NCBI RefSeq assembly: GCF_009428905.1
Contig: NZ_WHYR01000025.1
Span: 1-53,731 of the forward strand
Direction of reading: 5' to 3'
DNA: 53,731 nucleotides
Origin: Desulfofundulus thermobenzoicus
Lineage (GTDB): Bacteria; Bacillota; Desulfotomaculia; Desulfotomaculales; Desulfovirgulaceae
Of this stretch, positions 34,023 through 43,329 are shown piece by piece (positions within the stretch are counted from its first letter, which is position 1; the number at the start of each line of letters is the position of its first letter). Under the pieces are notes generated by a model. It did no database searches, was not told where the DNA came from, and saw nothing but the letters and a program-made list of their open reading frames with translations. The translations under genes were made by a program, and so were the position numbers.

Positions 34023-34400
34023 GTGCGCCCGGCATGGGCGTTAACTTGGTGGTGAAAGGCAGGTGCAGGCGAGGCAGACGAGTCTGCCAGCCAAAGGCAA
34101 GGGTGTCCATCGCGAGGTGGAATCGGATCGGTGCGCCGGAGGCAAAACCACGGCCCGATGAACAAGAACCCCATAAGAGGCTAGACCGTTCGGATGAGCT
34201 GGCAAGACACAGCGAAATCCCAGGCTGCCAAGGGACGGTAGAGTAAATGGGGCGGGCGCGGGGTGAAGGTTAACGCTCTTACCCGGGGAGGCCTGCCGGA
34301 TAAGCCAGGCTAAGCTGGACAGTTCCGCAGGGACCCCTTGATTTTTACGGGTTTCTCGAATCGGGCAGACAGACAGGCGGACAATAAACGGCAGGAGAAG
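34023..34400 (+). mobile_element. Truncated group II intron (class C-like), no reverse transcriptase
   Basis: Starts GTGCGCCCGGCATGGGCG right after the terminator T-run. It continues with the domain I landmarks GGTGGTGAAAGGCAGGTGCA, GCTGGCAAGACACAGCGAAA and CTTACCCGGGGAGGCCTG. In complete introns the reverse transcriptase gene follows this last motif; here none is present and no domain V hairpin is found. The 3' limit is uncertain. The gap 34401-34629 holds only the upstream region of the IclR gene. Confidence 0.65.
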
Positions 34401-34629
34401 AAGATCCAGTGACGAACTATAAATCGAGGGTTGCCGTTATTTTTTCACCAGCGGATAGGCTGTCGGTGTATCTCCAGCCCAAAAGGTGCTTCTGAAAACC
34501 CGGGCGAGGGGTTGAGGGAAGGGGTAAAAATTTAGCTTGAGAGTCCATATCTGTTAAATTTATAAACAGGATTCGGCATTATAAAATCAAGAAATGATTC
34601 AGAAGGAATAGCAAAGGAGGCGGCTATCT

Positions 34630-35445
34630 GTGGCAAGAACCAGGAACAAAAGTGGAACCGCGCGGGAAATAAACACCATTCAATCAGTGGAAAGAGCAAT
34701 CAAGATCCTGGAGTATCTGTGTCGTGGACCGGTTTCCCTTTCTGAGCTCAGCCGGGAACTGGGGCTTCATAAGAGTACTGCCTTTGGATTACTGCAGACT
34801 CTGGTTAAACACAACTATGTGCACCAGGAGATTAAAACGGGCCGGTACCGGCTGGGTTACCGAGTTTTAGCCCTTGGTGGGGCTTTTCTCGAACACTGTG
34901 ACCTGCGTGAAATTGCTTCTCCTTATTTGCAGCAACTGGTGGATGAACATGGGGAAACAGTGCACCTGGTGATTATGGACGACGGCCAGGTGGTTTACGT
35001 GGATAAAATTGACAGCCCGCAATCCATCCGCATGGTCTCCCGTATCGGGAGACGGCTGCCTGCCCATTGTACCGGCGTGGGGAAGGCCATTCTGGCCTAC
35101 CTTCCCGAAGAAAAGGTACGGGCCATTGTTAGAAAGCGGGGATTGTCCAGATTTACCGCCAACACTATCACCACCTGGGAAGAATTGAATGTGGAGCTGG
35201 CACGGATCCGGGAAGAAGGGGTATCCTACGACCGGGAAGAAATTGAAGAGGGGCTACGCTGCGTAGCGGCCCCCCTTATCGGTTATGGTCAATATCCGGT
35301 GGGGGCAATCAGCGTTTCCGGACCGGCATCGCGAATGACGGAGGAGAAAATGTCCCGTATCGCCGGGTCCCTTAAAAAGGTGGCCGGGGAGATTTCCCAG
35401 CAGCTGGGTGCAGGTATGGAGCTCAATGGCAACATCCACATTTAG
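34630..35445 (+). CDS. IclR-family transcriptional regulator
   Basis: A 271-residue regulator. The N-terminal winged helix (about 15-75: SVERAIKILEYLCRGPVSLSELSRELGLHKSTAFGLL) is followed by an IclR effector domain with GRRLPAHCTGVGKAILAYLP and GVSYDREEIEEGLRCVAAPL. These proteins usually sense aromatic or small organic acids and control adjacent catabolic operons. GTG at 34630 follows AAAGGAGGC. It is the first gene before the catabolic island and points the same way, so it is the likely regulator of that operon. Confidence 0.92.
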   Translation: MARTRNKSGTAREINTIQSVERAIKILEYLCRGPVSLSELSRELGLHKSTAFGLLQTLVKHNYVHQEIKTGRYRLGYRVLALGGAFLEHCDLREIASPYLQQLVDEHGETVHLVIMDDGQVVYVDKIDSPQSIRMVSRIGRRLPAHCTGVGKAILAYLPEEKVRAIVRKRGLSRFTANTITTWEELNVELARIREEGVSYDREEIEEGLRCVAAPLIGYGQYPVGAISVSGPASRMTEEKMSRIAGSLKKVAGEISQQLGAGMELNGNIHI

Positions 35446-35771
35446 AACTGAAAAGTTGGATCTCGAAGGGCTGAAAACGATTTTGCCGGTTTTTGAGGGG
35501 GAATAAGCTTTTCCATTTCAGTACTTATTGCTCCCGACAATTTACCTCCCCGGGTTTGGCGGGCAGCGGCTTACGGACTGTTTGCTGGTTACCGTTCGGT
35601 GGTAGAATTGCTTGCCGCTTACCCCAGGGAGTTGATCCGGGTGGATTGAATTTCCAGTTCTCCTGGTGGAAAAAATTTTTTGATGATCAGAAGGAATTTA
35701 AAAGGAGAAGTAGTATATATTCTACAAAGACGTACTATATTTGACAATGTCGAACAAAGGAGGGATGGGCC
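35446..35771 (+). promoter_or_regulatory. Probable promoter/operator region of the catabolic operon
   Basis: About 325 bases with no convincing gene. Near 35712-35750 lie AGTAGTATATATTCTAC and GTACTATATTTGACA, two AT-rich half-repeats that could be an IclR operator or promoter. The ribosome site AAAGGAGGG of the next gene ends the region. The exact promoter is not resolved. Confidence 0.4.
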
Positions 35772-36386
35772 TTGCGCGCAGTAACCTTGTGCGCGGTAGT
35801 AGATGTGGATAAATGTAAGGGCTGCACGCGCTGTGAACGGGTGTGTCCGGTGCTGGCCATTAAGGTGGAAAACAAAAAAGCAGTGGTAGACCCGGAAAAC
35901 TGTCTGGGCTGCGCCAACTGCGAACAGCGCTGTCCGGAAATGGCCATCACCATGGCCCCCCTTGAACAGCCGCGGGTGGTACAGGAAAGTCTGGCGGGGG
36001 TGGATATGGCAGCTGTCGCCGACCTCTGCCGGAGGGCGCACCTGCACCCCAAACAAATTGTCTGCTACTGTACGGCAACAAGAGCCGGAGAAGTGGCGGC
36101 GGCGATACTCAAGGGAGCTAAGTCACCGGAAGAGATCTCCCGGCGTACGGGTGTACGTACCGGGTGTAAGGTGGAGTGCATCCAGCCGGTATTGCGGTTG
36201 CTGCATGCAGCGGGAATTGCACCGGAGCGGCCGGCCAGAGGTTATCAATGGTATGGCTTGACGCCTACGGTTTGGGAAATTCCGGAAGAGGTTAAGAAAA
36301 AATACGCTCAACGCGGGTTTTACTTCGACGAAGATCGCAAACTGCTGGATTCACTGGTTGGAGCCAGTGCAAAGGGGGGGGAATGA
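35772..36386 (+). CDS. Dicluster ferredoxin fused to a BFD-like [2Fe-2S] domain
   Basis: A 204-residue electron-transfer protein. Two 4Fe-4S motifs come first (CKGCTRCERVCP and CLGCANCEQRCP, about residues 15-60), then a BFD-like domain with CYC near residue 98 and CKVEC near 130, the spacing used to bind a 2Fe-2S cluster. The remaining 60 residues are unlike known domains. TTG at 35772 is seven bases after AAAGGAGGG. It overlaps the next start by four bases (ATGA), so it is the first product of the operon and may pass electrons to or from the LarA-like protein or its partner. Confidence 0.88.
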   Translation: MRAVTLCAVVDVDKCKGCTRCERVCPVLAIKVENKKAVVDPENCLGCANCEQRCPEMAITMAPLEQPRVVQESLAGVDMAAVADLCRRAHLHPKQIVCYCTATRAGEVAAAILKGAKSPEEISRRTGVRTGCKVECIQPVLRLLHAAGIAPERPARGYQWYGLTPTVWEIPEEVKKKYAQRGFYFDEDRKLLDSLVGASAKGGE

Positions 36387-37828
36387 TGCTACGAGCACCT
36401 GTTATGCCCTTGCCGCCGCGTCGTTCCCAGTACGGGGTGGCACCCGAACTGGTGCGCAAGCGGGCCGCAGAGCTGCCGGACATGGTTTCCGTGCTGGTAC
36501 GGGATCTTTTCCCCGATGCAGCGCCGGTTATTTACCCTGGTGAAAAAGGCCTGGAGGTAATTCGGAAAGCCACCCGGGAACAGATGGAAAAAGTGGACCT
36601 GAGCATGATCAAACCCGGTGATTCGGTAAATGTGCTGGGCTCACACCACGGGTTCACCCTGCTGGGCGGAGCGCCATATGCGGAGATGCTCAGGACCATC
36701 CGGGACGTGGTGCGGGAACGCACGGGCTGTACGGATATACGCCTGCGGGTAGGTGTGGGGCTGCGTTTCCGGGAGAGCGAAGAATATATTAAGGCATTTG
36801 GCCTGGACGAATACTATGAAGGCAAGGCTGCCGGCGTGGCTCCGGTGGATGAGGGGATTGCCATCGATACCGAAATCGGCACTCTTTACGGCATCAAAAA
36901 AATATACGATGCCCGGTGGATCATCCACGCCCACAACAGTGACGTGCGGGAAGTTCACTTCCACCGTCAGGTGGACCGGGCGGTAAAACCCTTCGGCATG
37001 TCCTATGCGCGCATAGAAACCCGCTCCACTTATCACCAGAACCTGGGCCCGCGGGCGGCCAACTTTGTGGCCAGGGCAATTTTTGATTCTCCTTTTGTCC
37101 AGGAGAAATTTGCCTGCGCTGTATTTCTGATGATGTCGCCCAGCGGGGTGGTAGGGGTGGACGCGGACAACGACCTCTATGCGCTCAACGACCGGGTTAC
37201 TTATTTGGGTTGCCGGGATTATGGCAAGATGATGACCCTGCTGGGCGAGATTGACGAGGCCATCACCATTCTGGACTTCCCCAGCCCGGTGCCATATGTA
37301 TTTGCGGCGGGGGTCATTTTCGCCAACTTTGCCGGGGCTAACCGGGACCTTTTCGATTTGGACGATCCGTTGCCGCCGTACACCTGGTATACGGAGGCCT
37401 TCTACGGTGAAGACGGGCGGCCGCTGATCGAGGGGGTGCCGCCGGTAAATCCGGCGATTAAGGTAGTTATCCATAACTATGCCTGGGGTGGGTATCCCAG
37501 CGCCTTCTTTACCGAGCATATCCCGACCATTGTAGTGGGCCGGGAACAGGCGGAGCTGCTTAACCGGGACCCGCAGAACATAACCTACACCGGGAACACG
37601 TTGCTGGCGGAGGAATTGGACACGGCAGTGCGTTTTGCCAAACGGGTTGCGGGTACGGATAAGATCCTCGCCTATGACGGTGCTTCAGGAGCTTTGAACG
37701 TCAGCCGTTCCCTGGGCGAATACCTGCTGCAGAAAGCACCTCTCGTTTCACGTCGCGTAGACGGGGAGCTGCTTCCCAAATGGTTGAAGCAGAGGGGCAT
37801 CGATCCGTCCCGATTTAAGATTTGTTAA
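36383..37828 (+). CDS. Divergent LarA-like (nickel-pincer) protein
   Basis: A 481-residue protein. It aligns by eye with nickel-dependent lactate racemase LarA in the cofactor region: EVHF (His192), Lys202 and His218 stand 10 and 16 residues apart, the same as His174, Lys184 (covalent cofactor) and His200 (nickel ligand) of Lactobacillus LarA. The nucleotide-site segment PGDSVNVLGSHHG lacks the Arg of the usual SDHTRP motif, and the GxHR catalytic His is replaced by GLRFR (Arg). It may therefore carry out a different 2-hydroxy-acid reaction. ATG at 36383. LarC, which inserts nickel, is encoded 11 kb downstream; LarB and LarE are not in the window. Confidence 0.62.
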   Translation: MMLRAPVMPLPPRRSQYGVAPELVRKRAAELPDMVSVLVRDLFPDAAPVIYPGEKGLEVIRKATREQMEKVDLSMIKPGDSVNVLGSHHGFTLLGGAPYAEMLRTIRDVVRERTGCTDIRLRVGVGLRFRESEEYIKAFGLDEYYEGKAAGVAPVDEGIAIDTEIGTLYGIKKIYDARWIIHAHNSDVREVHFHRQVDRAVKPFGMSYARIETRSTYHQNLGPRAANFVARAIFDSPFVQEKFACAVFLMMSPSGVVGVDADNDLYALNDRVTYLGCRDYGKMMTLLGEIDEAITILDFPSPVPYVFAAGVIFANFAGANRDLFDLDDPLPPYTWYTEAFYGEDGRPLIEGVPPVNPAIKVVIHNYAWGGYPSAFFTEHIPTIVVGREQAELLNRDPQNITYTGNTLLAEELDTAVRFAKRVAGTDKILAYDGASGALNVSRSLGEYLLQKAPLVSRRVDGELLPKWLKQRGIDPSRFKIC

Positions 37829-37909
37829 GGAGTTGCCCATGGGAACATTGGTTCCCTCCATAAAGCATGAAAATCTATTTTCAAGGGAGCTGGCTGGAGG
37901 TTGGCTCAA

Positions 37910-38761
37910 ATGGAAAAGCACATTCTCCCTCCCGGCGATATTCGCTTTTCCATCTTCAAAGGGATGGAAAATCGTATCTTCCAGGCCGGCGTGGTCTTTA
38001 CCCAGCCGGCGGTGGTGGCCGGCCTGATCGAAAGTGAAAATGAAGCCAGTTCTCTGGGACTGGAGGTGCGGAGTCGGGTGCGGGAGGGAATGAGTGTGCC
38101 GGCCGGTCAGGCGGTACTCACACTTACCGGGCCGGCCCTGGCCCTGGCCGTAGCCGAAGATCGAGTGCTGGGCTGGATCGGCAAGGCTTCCGGCGTGGCC
38201 ACCGCCGCCCGTTCGTTCCGTGAGATGCTTCCCGGCCGTATCCGGGTGGTGTGTGGAGGATGGAAAAAGCTACCTTTGCCCTGGCGGCAGAATTTGCGCC
38301 GGGCTGCGGCAGTGGGCGGTGTGGCTACCCGGATCCTTGATGATCCCTTCATCTACCTTGATAAAAACTATATCCGTATGATTGGAGGTATCTCCGGCAC
38401 CCTGCAGGCGGTAGCGGCTCTGCCCGGTGAAAAGGTCATCCAGCTTCGCGGTGAGTGGGGCGACATTACCGAAGAGGCCGCCCAGGCGGTAACCAATGGA
38501 GCTGCCGTCTTAATGGTAGACACCGGCCACGTGGAAGATGTGACCAGGGTGGCCGGGTACCTGCGCGGGAGTGGATGGCGGCAGAGAGTGCGCCTTGCTT
38601 TTTCCGGGGGGATCACCAGGGAGGATCTGCCGGCCATTGCGGGGCTGGATGTGGACATTGTCGATATAGGGCGTTCGGTGCTGGATGCCCCACTGGCCGA
38701 TCTGCGCTTTGAGGTTCTGGGGCCGGCGCAGGGTGCGGTACCGGACATAATGTCCTTCTAA
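37910..38761 (+). CDS. NadC-like phosphoribosyltransferase paralogue
   Basis: A 283-residue protein with the quinolinate phosphoribosyltransferase layout: an N-terminal beta domain (about 20-110) with LTLTGPALALAVAEDRVLGWIGKASGVAT, then a barrel with RRAAAVGGVATRILDDP and a closing FSGGITREDLPAIAGLDVDIVDIGRSVLDAP. The TRKT and KDNH motifs of true NadC are altered (GGWKKLPLPWRQ, LDKNYI), so the substrate is probably different. ATG at 37910 follows GGAGG. It sits between the LarA-like and hydratase genes. Since the nickel-pincer cofactor derives from nicotinate nucleotides, a dedicated precursor role is possible but unproven. Confidence 0.68.
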   Translation: MEKHILPPGDIRFSIFKGMENRIFQAGVVFTQPAVVAGLIESENEASSLGLEVRSRVREGMSVPAGQAVLTLTGPALALAVAEDRVLGWIGKASGVATAARSFREMLPGRIRVVCGGWKKLPLPWRQNLRRAAAVGGVATRILDDPFIYLDKNYIRMIGGISGTLQAVAALPGEKVIQLRGEWGDITEEAAQAVTNGAAVLMVDTGHVEDVTRVAGYLRGSGWRQRVRLAFSGGITREDLPAIAGLDVDIVDIGRSVLDAPLADLRFEVLGPAQGAVPDIMSF

Positions 38762-38816
38762 TTTTGGGTAATCCCAAAACATTGTTCTTCAGTATCAAAT
38801 GGATGGGGTTGAGACC

Positions 38817-39599
38817 ATGCCGCAAATCGAAGAGTGGGCCGGGCGGTTATTGGAGGCGGAAGAAACCGGAGTACCCATCGAGCCGCTGACAGCGGCCTGG
38901 CCGGAAATTGATATTCCCGCGGCCTATCAGATTCAATTGAAGGTAATAGAACGCAAGTGTGCCCGGGGCCAAAGGGTGGTGGGGATGAAGATTGGCCTGA
39001 CCAGCAGGGCCATGCAACAGATGCTGGGGGTTTATGAGCCGGATTATGGTCATATTCTGGACACCATGGTGCTGTTCGAGGGTGAGCCGGTACGCCTGTC
39101 GAGGCTGATTCAGCCCAGGGTGGAAGCAGAAATAGCTTTCCTGCTGCGGGAGAGGCTAACCGGTCCCGGGGTTACCGTGGCCGATGTATTACGGGCCACG
39201 GCGGGAGTGATGCCTGCATTAGAGATTATTGACAGTAGAATCAGGGACTGGAAGATAAAAATTCAGGACACCATTGCCGACAACGCTTCCTCGGCGGCCA
39301 TTATTCTGGGTGGGACGTTAATGCCGGTGGAAGGGTTGGACTTGCGCCTGCTCGGGCTGGTACTGGAAAAGGATGGGGAAGTCTTTGCTACCGGGGCGGG
39401 AGCCGCGGTACTCGGCCACCCGGCGGCGGCGGTGTCCTGGCTGGCCAACGCGGTGGCCCGCTACGGGTTGAGCCTGGAGCCGGGTATGGTGGTGCTTTCC
39501 GGTTCGTTCACCCAGGCAGTGGCGGTGAGTCCCGGCTCGGTGATCCGCGCTTCTTTCGATCGCCTGGGCACGGTAACCGCAAAATTTATTGGTGCTTAA
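38817..39599 (+). CDS. mhpD: 2-oxopent-4-enoate hydratase / 4-oxalocrotonate decarboxylase family
   Basis: A 260-residue member of the MhpD/DmpE/DmpH family. Features are the segment GMKIGLTSRAMQQMLGVYEPDYG, metal-binding RVEAEIAFLL, PALEIIDSRI and SGSFTQAVAVSPG. The hydratase adds water to 2-oxopent-4-enoate to give 4-hydroxy-2-oxovalerate; close relatives decarboxylate 2-oxo-3-hexenedioate. The following two genes complete that pathway. ATG at 38817 is preferred; the ATG at 38799 has no ribosome site. Confidence 0.88.
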   Translation: MPQIEEWAGRLLEAEETGVPIEPLTAAWPEIDIPAAYQIQLKVIERKCARGQRVVGMKIGLTSRAMQQMLGVYEPDYGHILDTMVLFEGEPVRLSRLIQPRVEAEIAFLLRERLTGPGVTVADVLRATAGVMPALEIIDSRIRDWKIKIQDTIADNASSAAIILGGTLMPVEGLDLRLLGLVLEKDGEVFATGAGAAVLGHPAAAVSWLANAVARYGLSLEPGMVVLSGSFTQAVAVSPGSVIRASFDRLGTVTAKFIGA

Positions 39600-39668
39600 T
39601 CTTCAACCTCATTATATAGATGCATAATCTTTGAATGCATAATCTTCTATGTTGAGGAGGACGTTCTG

Positions 39669-40565
39669 TTGGAAAAAATAAAGGCAGTCATCGTCGGGCC
39701 GGGTAACATCGGTACCGACCTGATGTACAAGCTGTTGCGCAGCAAATACGTGGAAGTAGCAATGATGGTGGGAATTTACCCGGAATCCGAGGGCCTGGCC
39801 CGGGCCAGATCACTGGGCATTAAAGCCTCACACGAGGGGATCGACGCAGTACTGCGGGAACCGGAGATTAAGATTGTCTTCGACGCTACCGGAGCCAAGC
39901 CTCATCTCAAACATGCTCCCCTGCTGCGGGAGGCGGGCAAGATTGCCGTCGACCTCACTCCGGCGGCGGTGGGTCCTTACGTAGTCCCGGTGGTTAACAT
40001 AGATCAGCATCTGGACGCCATGAACGTAAACATGGTCACCTGCGGTGGCCAGGCCACCGTGCCCATCGTTGCGGCAATTAACCGGGTGGCAGGCGTTCAA
40101 TATGCAGAGATTGTCTCTTCCATTTCCAGTAAAAGCGCCGGGCCGGGAACCCGCCAGAACATCGATGAGTTTACCGAGACCACGGCCAGGGCCCTGGAAG
40201 TGGTGGGCGGGGCTCAAAAGGGCAAGGCCATTATCATCCTTAACCCAGCCGAGCCCCCAATCATGATGCATAACACCATCTACACTCTTGTGGAGCATCC
40301 GGATGAGGATAAAATTCGTGCTGCAGTGCTCGACATGGTACGGCGCATTCAGGAGTACGTTCCCGGTTACCGGCTCCGGGTAGAGCCGCTGGTGGAAGGA
40401 AAAAAGGTGACTACCATCATCGAAGTGACCGGGGCGGGGGACTTCTTGCCCACTTATGCGGGCAACCTGGACATTATGACTTCGGCTGCTGCACGGGTGG
40501 GCGAGTTGATGGCCATGCGCCTGCTGGGGATTTACAGTCGGAAGGATGTGGAAAGCTGTGCCTAA
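39669..40565 (+). CDS. mhpF: Acetaldehyde dehydrogenase (acylating)
   Basis: A 298-residue NAD-dependent enzyme turning acetaldehyde plus CoA into acetyl-CoA. NAD site [15 protein letters not shown], catalytic Cys in [17 protein letters not shown], and [14 protein letters not shown] and [13 protein letters not shown] are typical of MhpF/DmpF. TTG at 39669 follows GAGGAGGA. It forms a channelling complex with the aldolase encoded next, whose start overlaps its end. Confidence 0.95.
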   Translation: MEKIKAVIVGPGNIGTDLMYKLLRSKYVEVAMMVGIYPESEGLARARSLGIKASHEGIDAVLREPEIKIVFDATGAKPHLKHAPLLREAGKIAVDLTPAAVGPYVVPVVNIDQHLDAMNVNMVTCGGQATVPIVAAINRVAGVQYAEIVSSISSKSAGPGTRQNIDEFTETTARALEVVGGAQKGKAIIILNPAEPPIMMHNTIYTLVEHPDEDKIRAAVLDMVRRIQEYVPGYRLRVEPLVEGKKVTTIIEVTGAGDFLPTYAGNLDIMTSAAARVGELMAMRLLGIYSRKDVESCA

Positions 40566-41571
40566 GATCAGAATTATGGACACCACCTTGCGGGATGGGA
40601 TGCACGCCATGGCCCACCAGTTCACCCCGGAACAGATGGCCAGGGTGGCGGCCGCCCTGGATGAGGCCGGCGTGGACGTAATCGAAGTTTCTCACGGCGA
40701 CGGGCTGGCCGGTTATTCATTCCAGTACGGGTTTGCCGCGGCTACAGACGAGGAGTATCTGCGCGCAGTTGCTCCAGTGCTCAAGCGGGCAAAGCTGGCA
40801 GCCCTGGTACTGCCCGGTATCGGCACTTGTAAGGACATGCAGATGGCGGTGAAAGCCGGGGTAAAGGTCTTCCGCATAGCCACCCACGTTACCGAGGCGG
40901 ACATATCGGAAGAGCACATGGGCCTGGCCAAAGAGATGGGGGCGGAAGTGGTAGGCTTTCTGATGATGTCCCACACCGTAGACAAGGAGAAGATTGCCGA
41001 GCAGGCCAGGTTGATGGAAAGTTACGGTGCGGACGTGGTCTACGTGGTGGACTCGGCGGGGGCCATGACACCGCCGGAGGTTAAGGAAAAGGTTGGCTAC
41101 GTGCGCTCCTGCCTGAAGATTCCGGTGGGTTTCCATGCCCATAACAACCTGGGGCTGGCCATCGGCAATACACTGGCAGCAGTGGAAGCCGGGGCCACGG
41201 TGGTGGATGGGACCCTGCGCGGCCTGGGAGCCGGGGCAGGTAACGCGCCTACCGAAGTGCTGGCGGCAGCCCTTAAAAAGGTTGGCTGTGAGGTAGATGT
41301 GGATCTCTATAGGATCATGGATGCTGCCACTGTCCTGGAGCCCATGATGCGCCGCCCCCAGGTGATCGATAATGCGTCCATCATGCTGGGTTATGCCGGC
41401 GTGTACTCCAGTTTCCTCCTGCACACCTACCGGGCGGCGGAGAAGTTTGGCCTGGATCCGCGGGACATTTTGATGGAACTGGGACGCCGCAAGATTGTAG
41501 GCGGTCAGGAAGACTACATTATTGACGTGGCTTGCGAGATGGACCGGAATAAACAGGTTGTGGCTGGTTGA
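40558..41571 (+). CDS. mhpE: 4-hydroxy-2-oxovalerate aldolase
   Basis: A 337-residue class II aldolase (HMG-CoA lyase-like barrel). [15 protein letters not shown], the Mn-binding GFHAHNN, and [14 protein letters not shown] are diagnostic. It splits 4-hydroxy-2-oxovalerate to pyruvate and acetaldehyde. GTG at 40558 is preferred (GGAAGG upstream and canonical N-terminus, length equals MhpE of E. coli); an ATG at 40546 lies against the ribosome site. It overlaps mhpF. Confidence 0.95.
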   Translation: MPKIRIMDTTLRDGMHAMAHQFTPEQMARVAAALDEAGVDVIEVSHGDGLAGYSFQYGFAAATDEEYLRAVAPVLKRAKLAALVLPGIGTCKDMQMAVKAGVKVFRIATHVTEADISEEHMGLAKEMGAEVVGFLMMSHTVDKEKIAEQARLMESYGADVVYVVDSAGAMTPPEVKEKVGYVRSCLKIPVGFHAHNNLGLAIGNTLAAVEAGATVVDGTLRGLGAGAGNAPTEVLAAALKKVGCEVDVDLYRIMDAATVLEPMMRRPQVIDNASIMLGYAGVYSSFLLHTYRAAEKFGLDPRDILMELGRRKIVGGQEDYIIDVACEMDRNKQVVAG

Positions 41572-42036
41572 TAAACTGCTTGATATGCCATACGGCAATG
41601 GGGGTTCGGTTCCGAAGAAACCGGACCCCTGTAGCAGAACATCCTGGTATTGTCAGATGGTTTATAAAACATTTTAAAGCATAAATAAAAAAAGTTATTG
41701 AAAATTTCAAGGAGAATGGAAGGAGTTTTAAAGCTAATGTCGAAAAAACTACATTGGAGTCAAATAGTTGTGATAGTGCGAACAAGTATAAAGAGGGGTT
41801 AATGCCAAACATCCTAAAGGTATGTCTTTTTTCAAAACCATGCCGCCTTATATTTCGCAAACACAGAATGGTGTTCGATATAATCAAACATACCTACCTG
41901 GCTGGATTAACCTAATATCACAAATCCGGGGAGGTGAGTTCTGTGAAACGATAGCGAAGCGTTGCGCTGAAAGCACTGGTAGAGCTTGTGGTGTTTAAAC
42001 CCCCCCAAAAAACGGCTTTAAGGAGGTTGTGTCATT
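41572..42036 (+). other. AT-rich intergenic region with a 21-codon frame
   Basis: A gap of 465 bases clearly richer in A+T than its neighbours. A small frame with a strong ribosome site (GGAAGGAG then ATG at 41737, stop at 41802) begins MSKKLHWSQIVVIV, which looks like the N-terminus of a membrane permease that has been truncated. Nothing else is recognised; a promoter for the alcohol dehydrogenase probably lies here. Confidence 0.35.
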
Positions 42037-43239
42037 ATGTTCCCAATGCTCAAAGTGGTTCAATACTATACCCCTCAAAAAGTAGTGTTTGGTGTAAATG
42101 CCGTAGACAACATTGGCCAGTATATCAAAGAAATGGGCATAAGTGGAAAGGCTATTATTGTAACTGATCCCGGGGTGGCTCAGGCGGGGATCGCTGATCG
42201 GGTAGCTCAGGCCCTCAAGAAGGACGGATTTGAGGTAGCGGTTTTTGACCAGGGTAAACCCGAGCCGGATGATGTGGCCTGTGACCAGGCTGCTGAATTT
42301 GCTCGAAAAGAAGGTGGCAGCTTCGTAATTGGTCTGGGTGGCGGTAGTGCTATCGACATCGGTAAGGTGGCTGCACAGCTCCTGGCGCTGCCGGGTAAAA
42401 CTGAGGATTATCTGGTTAACACCACCTTCCCCAAAAAGGGCGCACCGATTATTGCTGTTCCCACCACATCCGGAACCGGTACCGAATGTACGATGTATGC
42501 TGTAATCACCTTTGCTAAAGATGGTATTAAAGGCTTCTTCGCCACGCCGACCATCCTGCCGGATATGGCACTGGTGGATCCTACCCTGACTGTAAGTATG
42601 CCGCCCAAAGTTACTGCTTCCTCGGGTATCGATGCCCTCTCCCATGCTATCGAGACGATGATGGCCAAACAGGAAAACCCGCTTACTGATGCAATTGCTC
42701 TCAAGGCGATTGAGTTCATCGCAGAGGCCCTGCCGGTGGCCGTTTACGAAGGGGATAACCTGGAAGCCCGGGTCAAGATGGCTTATGCTTCCATGATGGC
42801 CGGCATGGCCTTTAATGATCCGGGAATCATAGAGGGACATGCTCTGGCACATACGTTGGGTTCCGTATACCATGTTCCGCATGGTGTTGGTTGTGCGGTT
42901 GCCCTGCCCTACGCGATGGAGTATAACATGGGTCACTGCATGGAGAAACTGGCTCGCATTGCCGTGGCTTTAGGTCAAAATACTGCTGGCATGAGTGTCC
43001 GCCAGGCCGCCCAGGCTGCTGTCTATGCGGTCAAACAGTTAACCGAAGATGTTGGTATTCCCACTACATGGGCACCCTTCGGTAAGAAGGAAGATATTCC
43101 AAAGTTAGCTGATATGATGGCTGAGAGCCCGTGGATTACCGCTTTTTACGGCTGGTCCAAGCGGCCGATGACCAGAGAGGCGGCGGTAGAACTGCTGACC
43201 AGAAGTTATGAAGGCCGTCTTGGGGATAAACTGTATTAA
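42037..43239 (+). CDS. Iron-containing alcohol dehydrogenase
   Basis: A 400-residue group III alcohol dehydrogenase. NAD site GLGGGSAIDIGK; metal ligands in GIDALSHAIE, EGHALAHTLG and HVPHGVGCAV. It converts aldehydes and alcohols, possibly acetaldehyde/ethanol from the aldolase step. ATG at 42037 follows AAGGAGGTTG. Codon use is more A+T-rich than the operon upstream, suggesting a separate origin. Confidence 0.93.
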   Translation: MFPMLKVVQYYTPQKVVFGVNAVDNIGQYIKEMGISGKAIIVTDPGVAQAGIADRVAQALKKDGFEVAVFDQGKPEPDDVACDQAAEFARKEGGSFVIGLGGGSAIDIGKVAAQLLALPGKTEDYLVNTTFPKKGAPIIAVPTTSGTGTECTMYAVITFAKDGIKGFFATPTILPDMALVDPTLTVSMPPKVTASSGIDALSHAIETMMAKQENPLTDAIALKAIEFIAEALPVAVYEGDNLEARVKMAYASMMAGMAFNDPGIIEGHALAHTLGSVYHVPHGVGCAVALPYAMEYNMGHCMEKLARIAVALGQNTAGMSVRQAAQAAVYAVKQLTEDVGIPTTWAPFGKKEDIPKLADMMAESPWITAFYGWSKRPMTREAAVELLTRSYEGRLGDKLY

Positions 43240-43329
43240 AGCCCGGGGCTTTGGGAGTAGGTGAGAAAATTTTTTGTCTCCCTACTCCCTTTCCCTGCGA
43301 TGTTAATTACGTTCTGGAGGTGACCACGC

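Noticed and set aside
35493-35744. 83-codon frame before the ferredoxin-BFD gene
   Set aside because: Runs through the promoter/operator region and shows no recognisable domain.
38817-41571. Aerobic meta-cleavage pathway
   Set aside because: The three enzymes are shared with aerobic routes, but no dioxygenase, hydrolase or tautomerase lies nearby and the other genes point to an anaerobe.
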